DNA of 34,132 nucleotides, taken from Gemmatimonadaceae bacterium. GTDB taxonomy: Bacteria > Gemmatimonadota > Gemmatimonadetes > Gemmatimonadales > Gemmatimonadaceae. Under the pieces are notes generated by a model that had not been told where the DNA came from, did no database searches, and worked only from the letters and a program-made list of their open reading frames with translations. Below are positions 19,240-26,622 of this stretch, piece after piece (the first letter of the stretch is position 1; each line of letters opens with the position of its first letter). The translations under genes and the position numbers were made by a program. The stretch covers positions 1 to 34,132 of the forward strand of contig DATLTC010000022.1 of the NCBI GenBank assembly GCA_035533755.1, given 5' to 3'.

Positions 19240-19787
19240 TCCGCGCGCGAGGACGCCGGCGAGCGCGTGACCGCCGCAGCCGCCAGCGCCTTGACGGCGT
19301 CGAGGGCCACGAACGGCGCCACGCCGAGCAGCGCGGCCCGCGTCAGGCTGCCGGTGAGCACCGCCAGCTGCGCCAGTCCGCCCACGTACAGCATGAGGAT
19401 GCCGGCGCCGGCCGCGAGCGCGCGCCCGGAGAAGTCGCGCGTGCGCGATGCCAGCAGTCCGGCCACGTACGCCGCCACCGGATACGCGAGCAGGTAGCCG
19501 CCCGTGGGTCCGAGAAACCGCAGCACGCCCGGCGCACCCAGAGGCGCGAACACGGGCAGGCCCGCCGCGCCGGCCACCAGATACACCATCATGCTCGCCG
19601 CGCCGAACACCGGCCCGAGCATCATGCCGGCCAGGACGACGAGCAGCGGCTGGAGGGTGATGGGCACCGGCGTGAACGGCAACGGGATCGCCACCTGCGA
19701 CGCCGCGGCGAGGGCAGCCGAGAATCCGACGATCCCGAGGATGGCGAGACGCCGGTCCTGGACGAGCGCAGTGGTCTTCATGGTCAC
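19236..19787 (-). CDS. bioY: BioY biotin transporter, substrate-binding S component
   Basis: This protein of about 183 residues has six hydrophobic segments. The BioY signatures are VAIPLPFTPVPITLQPLLV near residue 33, LAGMMLGPVFGAASM, and LRFLGPTGGYLLAYPVAAY near 90. BioY binds biotin and works with the EcfA/EcfT energy-coupling module, though some BioY proteins transport alone. No EcfA or EcfT gene is in the window. A GTG at 19787 overlaps the thiolase stop as GTGA, and an in-frame ATG follows at 19781. Biotin is the cofactor of acyl-CoA carboxylases used in the catabolism encoded around it. Confidence 0.92.
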   Translation of the reverse strand: MTMKTTALVQDRRLAILGIVGFSAALAAASQVAIPLPFTPVPITLQPLLVVLAGMMLGPVFGAASMMVYLVAGAAGLPVFAPLGAPGVLRFLGPTGGYLLAYPVAAYVAGLLASRTRDFSGRALAAGAGILMLYVGGLAQLAVLTGSLTRAALLGVAPFVALDAVKALAAAAVTRSPASSRAD

Positions 19788-20995
19788 GAGTCCCGGGTTA
19801 CACTGAGGGCGACCGCGTCTCCGCCGCCCAGGCAGAGGGTGGCGAGTCCGGTGTGGAGGCCGCGATCCTGCAGAGCATACAGTAGCGTGGTGAGCACGCG
19901 GGCGCCGCTGGCGCCGATGGGGTGGCCGAGCGCGATCGCGCCGCCGTTCACGTTCACACGGTCCCAGTCCCAACCCAGCCCCGCGCCGTCGGCGAGGGCC
20001 TGCGCGGCGAACGCTTCGTTGGCTTCGATGAGATCGTAGTCGCCGATCTTCGTGCCGCTAAGCTTCATGAGGTTCCGCACCGCGTAGATGGGCGCGAAGA
20101 ACAGCTCCTTGGGCTCCACGCCGCCGGTGGCGTACGCGGCGATGCGCGCCATGATCGTGAGCCCGTGGGCCTTGGCATACGCTTCGGAGGTGACGACCAC
20201 GGCAGCGCCGCCGTCGTTGAGGCTCGACGCGTTGCCGGCGGTGACGCTGAGTTCGTCGGCCTTGCTGGTCTTGTCGCCGAACGCGGGGCGCAGCTTGCCC
20301 AGCGACTCGGCGGTGGTGTCCTTGCGCGGGCTCTCGTCGGTGTCGACGATGGTGGGCCCCTTGCGGCCCGGCACCTCGACGGGGGCGATCTCGCGCTTGA
20401 ACCTGCCCGCTTCGATCGCGGCCACCGCCTTGCGGTGCGAATTCGCGGAGAACTCGTCCTGCATCTGGCGCGTGATGCTGGCCTTGCGCGCGGTGTACTC
20501 GGCGTGCCCGCCCATATGGACGTCGCACGCGGCGCACCAGAGGCCGTCGCGGATCATGCCGTCCACCATGGGCTGATCGCCCAGCTTCACGCCGCCGCGC
20601 ATACCATATACGTAGTATGGCGCGTTGGACATCGACTCCTGGCCGCCGGCCACGATCACCTCGCGATCGCCGGCCTTGATGGCCTGCGCGGCGAGCATCA
20701 CGGCTTTGAGTCCCGAGCCGCACACCTTATTGACGGTGAGCGCCGAGACGCCGGCCGGGATGCCGGCCTTGAGCTGGGCCTGGCGCGCCGGCGCCTGCCC
20801 CACGCCGCCCTGGATGACGTTGCCCATGATGACTTCCTGGATCTCGGAAGCCGGGATGCCCGAGCGCTCGAGGGCGGCCTTGATGGCGGCGGCGCCGAGA
20901 TCGGGGGCAGAGAGCGTCGAAAGGCCGCCCAGGAACTTCCCGATGGGAGTTCGGGCGGCGCTGACGATGACGGGGGTACGGGTTGGATCTGACAT
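19784..20995 (-). CDS. Acetyl-CoA C-acetyltransferase (thiolase)
   Basis: This 403-residue thiolase has the nucleophile Cys92 (NKVCGSGLKAVMLA), His358 (ALGHPIGASG) and the second active cysteine Cys388 (ATLCLGGGDAVAL). The usual GGG(M/Q)G after that cysteine is GGGDA here, a small departure. The length and a CGSG-GHPIG-CLGGG order fit a biosynthetic or degradative acetoacetyl-CoA thiolase. The ATG at 20995 has no Shine-Dalgarno and is only 5 nt after a TAGCTTTG element, so the mRNA may be leaderless if that element is a promoter. It completes a set with 3-hydroxyacyl-CoA and acyl-CoA dehydrogenases downstream. Confidence 0.95.
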   Translation of the reverse strand: MSDPTRTPVIVSAARTPIGKFLGGLSTLSAPDLGAAAIKAALERSGIPASEIQEVIMGNVIQGGVGQAPARQAQLKAGIPAGVSALTVNKVCGSGLKAVMLAAQAIKAGDREVIVAGGQESMSNAPYYVYGMRGGVKLGDQPMVDGMIRDGLWCAACDVHMGGHAEYTARKASITRQMQDEFSANSHRKAVAAIEAGRFKREIAPVEVPGRKGPTIVDTDESPRKDTTAESLGKLRPAFGDKTSKADELSVTAGNASSLNDGGAAVVVTSEAYAKAHGLTIMARIAAYATGGVEPKELFFAPIYAVRNLMKLSGTKIGDYDLIEANEAFAAQALADGAGLGWDWDRVNVNGGAIALGHPIGASGARVLTTLLYALQDRGLHTGLATLCLGGGDAVALSVTRDS

Positions 20996-21000
20996 GGAGA

Positions 21001-21008
21001 CAAAGCTA
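21001..21008 (-). promoter_or_regulatory. TAGCTTTG element before the thiolase gene
   Basis: On the minus strand, GTTAGCTTTG ends 5 nt before the thiolase ATG. It matches the Bacteroidetes -7 consensus TAnnTTTG exactly. A start point a few bases downstream would fall at or next to the ATG. The same ten bases occur in the leader region of valS at 23781-23790. I see no clear -33 TTG partner. Confidence 0.35.
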
Positions 21009-21038
21009 ACGAGGAGCGCGGAGCGGAGAAACGGCGCC

Positions 21039-22997
21039 TCAGTTCCCCGCGCCCGTCTCCAACTTGGGGAGCGCCCGCTCCCTCGCCTCCCGAACCACCG
21101 TGGAAATGAAGTCTTCCACCCCCATCAGTTCCTGCTTCTTGCCCTCTCCCCGCGCCCGCACCGCGACCGTATCGGCCTCGGCCTCGCGCTTTCCCACCAC
21201 CGCCATGTACGGCACCTTCATGACCTCGCCGTCGCGGATGCGGTAGTTCAACGTCTCCTTGCGGTCATCCAGATGGGCCCGGATGCCGGCGTCGCGCATC
21301 CGGCGGGTGATCTGCCCCGCCACGTCGGCCACCTCGTCGGTGATGGGCAGCACTCGCACCTGCTCGGGGGCCAGCCACACCGGGAAGGCGCCGGCGAAGT
21401 GCTCGATGAGGATGGCGATGAAGCGCTCGAAGCTGCCGCTCACCGCGCGATGGATCACCACCGGCCGGTGCATGGCGTTGTCCTCGCCCACATACTCGAG
21501 GTCGAACCGTTCGGGCGCGTTGTAGTCCAGCTGGATGGTGCCCAGCTGCCAGAGGCGGCCCAGCGAATCGGTGACGTCGAAGTCGATCTTGGGGCCGTAG
21601 AACGCGCCGTCGCCGGGCTTCAACTCGTACGGCATGCCGGTGGCTTCGAGCGCCGAGCGGAGCGCGCCCTCGGCGCGATCCCAGAGCGCGTCGTCGCCGA
21701 TGCGCGTTTCGGGGCGGGTGGCGAACCGCACCGTGGCCGTGAGGCCGAACGTCTTGTAGTAGTCCAGAATCAGGCCCGCGAGAAAGCGCACCTCGTCGGC
21801 GATCTGGTCTTCGGTGAGGAAGATGTGGCAGTCGTCCTGCTGGAACTGGCGCACGCGCGTGAGCCCCGAGAGCGCGCCCGTCACCTCGTTGCGGTGCAGC
21901 ACGTCGAAGGTGGCCAGGCGGAGCGGCAGCTCGCGATAGGAGTGCTTCTTGGACAGGTACAGCAGGTAGTGCGACGGGCAGTTCATGGGCTTGAGCGACA
22001 TGTCGTGCTCCTGCGTCTCGCTGTCGAGCACGAGGAACATGTTCTCGCGGTACTTGCCCCAGTGGCCCGAGATCTCCCACAGCCCCTTGTTGTACAGCAG
22101 CGGCGTGCGCACTTCCTGGAACTTCTCGCGCTGCAGTTGGCGCACGTAGTCCACCAGCGCGTTGTAGATGGTGGTGCCGCGCTCGGTCCAGAACGGGGCG
22201 CCGGGCGAGAACTGGTGGAACAGGAACAGGTCGAGCTGCTTGCCGAGCACCCGGTGGTCTCGGCGCTTGGCCTCCTCGATGCGATGGAGGTAGGCGTCGA
22301 GATCGTCCTTCTTGAACCACGCCGTGCCGTAGATCCGCTGCAGCATCTGGCGGTGCTCGTCGCCGCGCCAATAGGCGCCGGCCGTGTGCAGGAGCTTGAA
22401 GTGCTTGAGGTGCGAGGTGTCGGGCACGTGCGGGCCGCGGCACAGATCCACGAACGGGCCGTCGGTGTACGTGGAGATGACCTCGTCCTCGCCCAGCTCG
22501 GCCAGCCGCTCCAGCTTGAGCGGGTCGCCGGCGAACACCTGCTCGGCCTCACGGCGCGAGACCTCGGCGCGCACGAACGGCAGCTTCTCGCGCACCACCT
22601 TGGCCATCTCCTCCTCGAACCGGACCAGATCCTCGGGGGTGAACGGGTGGTCGACTTCGAAGTCGTAGTAGAAGCCGTCGTCGATGGAGGGGCCGAACCC
22701 GATCTTGGCCTCGGGGCGCACGCGGCGCACGGCCGTGGCCAGCAGGTGGGCCGTGGAGTGGCGCAGCACGTCGAGCGCCCGCGCATCGCGCGAGGTGAGC
22801 ACGCGGAACGTGCCGCTCTCGCGCAGCGGCGTCATCAGATCCTGCACCTTGCCGTTCACTTCGACGGCGACCGCCGCCTGCAGCAGCCGTTCGCCGATCG
22901 ACTTGACCACCTCACCGGGGAGCGTGCCGGGCGCGACGTCGCGTGTCGCGCCGTCGGGCAGCGTGAGCGTGAGCATGTCCGAAGGCCGATCGATCAT
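21039..22997 (-). CDS. thrS: Threonyl-tRNA synthetase
   Basis: This 652-residue class II synthetase has all domains: TGS (1-65, starting MLTLTLPDG), the editing domain with HSTAHLLATAVRR and GFYYDFEVDHPF, and a catalytic core with the Zn-site segment LKPMNCPSHYLLYLS. After these come LPLRLATFDVLHRNE, TRVRQFQQDDCHIF, and the C-terminal anticodon domain (PVWLAPEQVRVLPITDE). The ATG at 22997 is chosen over a TTG at 23006 that would add three residues; an ATG eight codons in is a third option. It starts 14 nt after the stop of a small membrane-protein gene. The gap to the thiolase gene is 43 nt, with no terminator. Confidence 0.97.
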   Translation of the reverse strand: MIDRPSDMLTLTLPDGATRDVAPGTLPGEVVKSIGERLLQAAVAVEVNGKVQDLMTPLRESGTFRVLTSRDARALDVLRHSTAHLLATAVRRVRPEAKIGFGPSIDDGFYYDFEVDHPFTPEDLVRFEEEMAKVVREKLPFVRAEVSRREAEQVFAGDPLKLERLAELGEDEVISTYTDGPFVDLCRGPHVPDTSHLKHFKLLHTAGAYWRGDEHRQMLQRIYGTAWFKKDDLDAYLHRIEEAKRRDHRVLGKQLDLFLFHQFSPGAPFWTERGTTIYNALVDYVRQLQREKFQEVRTPLLYNKGLWEISGHWGKYRENMFLVLDSETQEHDMSLKPMNCPSHYLLYLSKKHSYRELPLRLATFDVLHRNEVTGALSGLTRVRQFQQDDCHIFLTEDQIADEVRFLAGLILDYYKTFGLTATVRFATRPETRIGDDALWDRAEGALRSALEATGMPYELKPGDGAFYGPKIDFDVTDSLGRLWQLGTIQLDYNAPERFDLEYVGEDNAMHRPVVIHRAVSGSFERFIAILIEHFAGAFPVWLAPEQVRVLPITDEVADVAGQITRRMRDAGIRAHLDDRKETLNYRIRDGEVMKVPYMAVVGKREAEADTVAVRARGEGKKQELMGVEDFISTVVREARERALPKLETGAGN

Positions 22998-23011
22998 CTG
23001 GGGCAATGAGA

Positions 23012-23167
23012 TTAGAGAAGCGGCGTCACGAGGCGCTCGTACCGGAAGTACAGCGCCACGCCGCCGAGAATCACCAGTCCGATCACGGCCCAGAGGACGA
23101 TGCGCGGAACCGGAAACACCTCGGTCTCGAGGTCTTGGTCCTTCTTATATAGCCGCGAGACGCGCAT
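23012..23167 (-). CDS. Small single-pass membrane protein
   Basis: This 51-residue product has a charged N terminus (MRVSRLYKKDQDLETEVFP), one membrane helix at about 22-42 (RIVLWAVIGLVILGGVALYF) and a short tail RYERLVTPLL. I recognise no family. The ATG at 23167 lies about 45 nt downstream of a candidate divergent promoter, and the stop is 14 nt before the thrS start, so it would be the first gene of the thrS chain. No strong Shine-Dalgarno is visible. The clean helix between charged flanks and the position argue that it is real. Confidence 0.6.
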   Translation of the reverse strand: MRVSRLYKKDQDLETEVFPVPRIVLWAVIGLVILGGVALYFRYERLVTPLL

Positions 23168-23217
23168 GGTCGGGACGCCAGGGGAATCGGGTGCCGGACG
23201 GTCGCTGAATGCCGTCT

Positions 23218-23229
23218 CGTAAGCTATCG
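23218..23229. promoter_or_regulatory. Shared divergent promoter core between the thrS and BON-protein genes
   Basis: The 96-bp gap between the two divergent genes contains CGTAAGCTATCG. Read on the plus strand it gives TAAGCTATCG, 34 nt before the BON-protein ATG. On the minus strand it gives GATAGCTTACG, about 50 nt before the small membrane-protein ATG. Both readings resemble the TTAGCTTTG elements seen elsewhere in the window. One near-symmetric core could serve both directions. No second -10-like element stands out in the gap. Confidence 0.35.
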
Positions 23230-23263
23230 TTCCGGGACGACCTACGCCACGGGGACGGCTCGC

Positions 23264-23737
23264 ATGACAGCCCATTCGCACGACCGCGACGGATCCACCA
23301 CCGGCTCGCAGATCGCCAGCGCTCTGGCCGGCGCGGTGGCGGGAGTGGCCGTGGGCCTGCTGCTGGCGCAGACGCTGGGCGGGGTCTCGGGCATCCGATC
23401 GCGCCTCCGCGGCCGGCGGGACGGGGCGCCGCTCGCGGACCCGGGCGATGACTGGTTCGACGAGGAGCCGGACGACGAACTCCTCGACGAGCCCGGGGAC
23501 TTCGACACCGACGAGGAGTTGGGCGAACGCGTGCTCGAAGCGTTCAGCAACGACCCGACGCTCGCCGAGCGGGCCATCGACATCGACGTGGGGCCCGATG
23601 CCACCGTCGAGTTGACGGGATGGGTGGACGACGAGCGCGAGATCGACTACGCGGCCACCGTGGCGGGCGGCGTGCCAGGCGTGCGCCAGGTGGTCACGGA
23701 GCTGGCCGTTCAGGGCAAGGGCCGGCGCCGCCACTAG
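23264..23737 (+). CDS. BON-domain protein with N-terminal hydrophobic segment
   Basis: This 157-residue protein starts with a hydrophilic stretch, then a glycine/alanine-rich hydrophobic segment at about 16-42 (SALAGAVAGVAVGLLLAQTL) like those of YtxH-type membrane anchors. A basic patch (RSRLRGRR) follows, then a very acidic linker (about 58-88, rich in Asp and Glu). The C-terminal BON domain at about 88-150 has VELTGWVDDERE and a GVPGVRQVVTELAV strand. BON domains bind membranes or envelope structures. The acidic linker is the odd part. It is transcribed divergently from the thrS chain, and valS follows after 86 nt. Its role is unknown. Confidence 0.82.
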   Translation: MTAHSHDRDGSTTGSQIASALAGAVAGVAVGLLLAQTLGGVSGIRSRLRGRRDGAPLADPGDDWFDEEPDDELLDEPGDFDTDEELGERVLEAFSNDPTLAERAIDIDVGPDATVELTGWVDDEREIDYAATVAGGVPGVRQVVTELAVQGKGRRRH

Positions 23738-23782
23738 GCGCTGGCGACGGCCGCCGCTCTTCATGGCCCTCGCCCGCGGCGT

Positions 23783-23790
23783 TAGCTTTG
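23783..23790 (+). promoter_or_regulatory. TAGCTTTG element before valS
   Basis: GTTAGCTTTG at 23781-23790 lies 33 nt upstream of the valS ATG and is identical over ten bases to the element before the thiolase gene. It fits the Bacteroidetes -7 consensus TAnnTTTG. Expected transcription start is near 23796. No convincing -33 TTG is seen upstream. The 86-bp gap after the BON-protein gene contains nothing else I can recognise, such as a T-box. Confidence 0.35.
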
Positions 23791-23823
23791 AAGATTCCGC
23801 CGCCCACTCCCGCCACCGAGCCG

Positions 23824-26622
23824 ATGGCCAGCCCCAGCACCGAACTCTCCGACCGCTACGATCCCGCCGCCACCGAAGCGGAGATCTATCGCCGCTGGCG
23901 TGACGCCGGCGCGTTCGGCGCCGATGCCGGCGAGTCGTCGCGGGCCGGCGGCGCGCGGGATCCGTTCACGCTCGTCATGCCGCCGCCCAACGTGACCGCG
24001 GTGCTGCACGTGGGACACGGCCTCAACAACACCGTGCAGGACGTGATCGTCCGCTGGGCGCGGATGCAGGCCCGGACCGAGGCGCTCTGGGTGCCCGGCA
24101 CCGACCACGCCGGCATCGCCACGCAGAACGTGATCGAGAAGCAGCTGGCCGCCGAGGGCAAGACGCGGTTCGACGTGGGCCGCGACGCGTTCCTCACGCG
24201 CACCGAGGCGTTCGTGGCCGACACCGGCGGCACGATCCTCAAGCAGCTCGAGGCGCTGGGCTGCTCGGCGGACTGGTCGCGCACCGCGTACACGTTCAGC
24301 CCCGAGCTGTCGCGCGCCGTGCGCGAGGCGTTCGTGCGGTTGTTCGACAAGGGGCTCATCTACCGTGGGCACCGCGTGATCCACTGGTGCCCGCGCTGCC
24401 TCACCTCGCTCAGCGACGAGGAGGCGGAGTTCCAGGAGGAGACCGGCAAGCTCTACCACGTGGCCTACCCCGTGTCCGGCGATCCGTCGCGCACGGTGGT
24501 GGTGGCCACCACGCGCCCCGAGACCATGCTCGGCGACGTGGCCGTGGCCGTGAACCCGGCCGACGAGCGCTATCGCGATCTCGTGGGCCGGTCGGTGCGG
24601 CTGCCGATCGTGGATCGCGACATCCCGGTGATCGCCGACGAGTACGCCGACCCGGCGTTCGGCACGGGCGTGGTGAAGATCACGCCGGCGCACGACGCCA
24701 ACGACTTCGAGGTGGGCCGGCGGCACGGGCTCGCGATGCCGGTGGTGATCGACGAGACGGCGCACATGAAGGAAGTGGCGGACGCCGCCGGCCGCGTGAG
24801 CGCGTCGCTGGCGGGGCTCGACCGGTTCGAGGCCCGCGACCGCATCGTGGCCGCGCTGCAGCAGTCGGGCGCGCTGGTGAAGACCGAGACGCACACGCAC
24901 AACGTGCGCCACTGCTACCGCTGCGACACGGTGGTGGAGCCGCGGCTGTCGGACCAGTGGTTCGTGAAGATGGCGCCGCTGGCCAAGCCGGCGCTCGACG
25001 CCGTGCGCGCCGGCGCCATCCGCATCCTGCCCGAGCGGTGGGAAGCGGTGTACGTCCACTGGCTGGAGGGCATCCGCGACTGGAACATCTCGCGGCAGCT
25101 CTGGTGGGGGCACCGGGTGCCGGTGTGGTACTGCGACGCATGCCAGCCGCCCAACGTGTTCGCCAGCCGGCACGATCTCACCGCGTGCCCCAACTGCGGG
25201 GGCGCGGTGCGCCAGGACGAGGACGTGCTCGACACCTGGTTCTCGTCGTGGCTGTGGCCCATCTCCACGCTGGGCTGGCCGGACGACGCGGCGCTCGATC
25301 TCCGCGCGTTCTATCCCACCGACGTGCTGGTCACGGCCCCGGAGATCCTGTTCTTCTGGGTGGCCCGCATGATCATGGCGGGGTACGAGTTCATGGGGCG
25401 CGCCCCGTTCCACACGGTGCTGCTGCACGGCACCGTGCGCGACATGAATCACGTGAAGATGTCCAAGTCGTTGGGCAACGGCATCGATCCGCTGGACGTG
25501 ATCCGGCTGTACGGGGCCGACGCCCTGCGGTGGACGCTGATCTCCGGCATGGGGCTGGGGGCCGACGTGATCCTCGATCCCGGCGATCTCGAGAAGTCGT
25601 TCGCCGCGGGGCGGAACTTCGCCACCAAGCTGTGGAACATCGGCCGGTTCCTGCTGTCCAACGTGGGCGATGCGCCCGTCCCCGCCCTCGCCACGATCGC
25701 GCCCCAGCGGCTCACGCGCGCCGACGCATGGATCCTGTCGCGGCTCGACGCGGCGATCGCCGAGTGCGGCGCGGCGCTGGGCCCGTTGCGTCCCACCACG
25801 CCGTACGCCGGCGTGGACGGCGTGGCGTGGCGCCCCGAGCAGCGGTATCAGGGGATGCGGCTCAACGAATACGCGGAGACGGCCCGGCGGTTCGTGTGGA
25901 GCGAGTTGGCCGACTGGTACGTGGAGGCCGTCAAGGGGCGCCTGTCCGCCGGAGGGACCGACGGCGAGGTGGCGCGCGCCGTGCTCGTGCACGCATTCGA
26001 TCACGCGCTGCGGCTGTTGCATCCGATCGTGCCGTTCATTACTGAATCCATATGGCAGCGGCTGCCGTCCCGCCGCCCGCACGCGCTCCTCATGCAGGCG
26101 GCGTGGCCACAGGCCACGGCGCTGCCCGGGGACGGGGCGCGGGAATTCGAGTTGGTGCGCGACGCCGTGATGGCGCTGCGCCAGGTGCGCGCCGAATACG
26201 CCGTGCCGCCGGGCAAGCCGGTGGACGTGGTGGCCGTGCCGCGGGCCGGCGGCCGCGACGGCGTGGACGCGCGCGCCGTATTCGCCGCCGAAGCGCCGGT
26301 GATCGGGCGCCTGGCCCGCGCCGCGGTGACGGTGGGCGTGGCCCCCGAGGGCGCCGCGGCGCACGCCATCCTCCCCGACGGCTCGGAGTTGGTGGTGCCG
26401 CTGGCCGGCCTGATCGACGTCGAGAAGGAGTGCGCCAGACTCCGGGCGGATCTGGGCGGGCTGGAACAGCAGATCGGCGCCCTCGAGGGACGCCTGAACA
26501 ACGAGAAGTTCACCGCCAAGGCGCCGGCCGCCGTGGTCCAGAGCGAGCGCGACAAACTGCGCGACTGGACCCTCCGCCGCGATCAACTCCGCGACAAGGT
26601 GCGCACGCTGTGCGGCGGCTGA
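23824..26622 (+). CDS. valS: Valyl-tRNA synthetase
   Basis: This 932-residue class I synthetase has HVGH at 62-65 (the HIGH motif, in PPPNVTAVLHVGH) and KMSKS at about 545-549 (KMSKSLGNGIDPLDV). The editing domain lies between them, with TTRPETMLGDVAVAVNP. Cysteine pairs occur at WCPRC, HCYRC, WYCDAC and ACPNC, the last two forming a probable extra zinc knuckle in the catalytic region. The anticodon domain follows, and the C-terminal coiled coil typical of ValRS is at about 865-930 (KECARLRADLGGLEQQIGAL). The ATG at 23824 precedes the conserved YDPAATEAEIYRRW. Its last 13 nt overlap the lipoprotein gene. Confidence 0.97.
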   Translation: MASPSTELSDRYDPAATEAEIYRRWRDAGAFGADAGESSRAGGARDPFTLVMPPPNVTAVLHVGHGLNNTVQDVIVRWARMQARTEALWVPGTDHAGIATQNVIEKQLAAEGKTRFDVGRDAFLTRTEAFVADTGGTILKQLEALGCSADWSRTAYTFSPELSRAVREAFVRLFDKGLIYRGHRVIHWCPRCLTSLSDEEAEFQEETGKLYHVAYPVSGDPSRTVVVATTRPETMLGDVAVAVNPADERYRDLVGRSVRLPIVDRDIPVIADEYADPAFGTGVVKITPAHDANDFEVGRRHGLAMPVVIDETAHMKEVADAAGRVSASLAGLDRFEARDRIVAALQQSGALVKTETHTHNVRHCYRCDTVVEPRLSDQWFVKMAPLAKPALDAVRAGAIRILPERWEAVYVHWLEGIRDWNISRQLWWGHRVPVWYCDACQPPNVFASRHDLTACPNCGGAVRQDEDVLDTWFSSWLWPISTLGWPDDAALDLRAFYPTDVLVTAPEILFFWVARMIMAGYEFMGRAPFHTVLLHGTVRDMNHVKMSKSLGNGIDPLDVIRLYGADALRWTLISGMGLGADVILDPGDLEKSFAAGRNFATKLWNIGRFLLSNVGDAPVPALATIAPQRLTRADAWILSRLDAAIAECGAALGPLRPTTPYAGVDGVAWRPEQRYQGMRLNEYAETARRFVWSELADWYVEAVKGRLSAGGTDGEVARAVLVHAFDHALRLLHPIVPFITESIWQRLPSRRPHALLMQAAWPQATALPGDGAREFELVRDAVMALRQVRAEYAVPPGKPVDVVAVPRAGGRDGVDARAVFAAEAPVIGRLARAAVTVGVAPEGAAAHAILPDGSELVVPLAGLIDVEKECARLRADLGGLEQQIGALEGRLNNEKFTAKAPAAVVQSERDKLRDWTLRRDQLRDKVRTLCGG

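Noticed and set aside
23738-23823. T-box leader for valS
   Set aside because: The gap is only 86 nt and lacks the AGGGUGGNACCGCG-like T-box core and terminator.
23782-26586. 934-codon open frame on the minus strand opposite valS
   Set aside because: It mirrors the codon structure of valS and encodes repetitive Arg/His/Gly-rich sequence without any motif.
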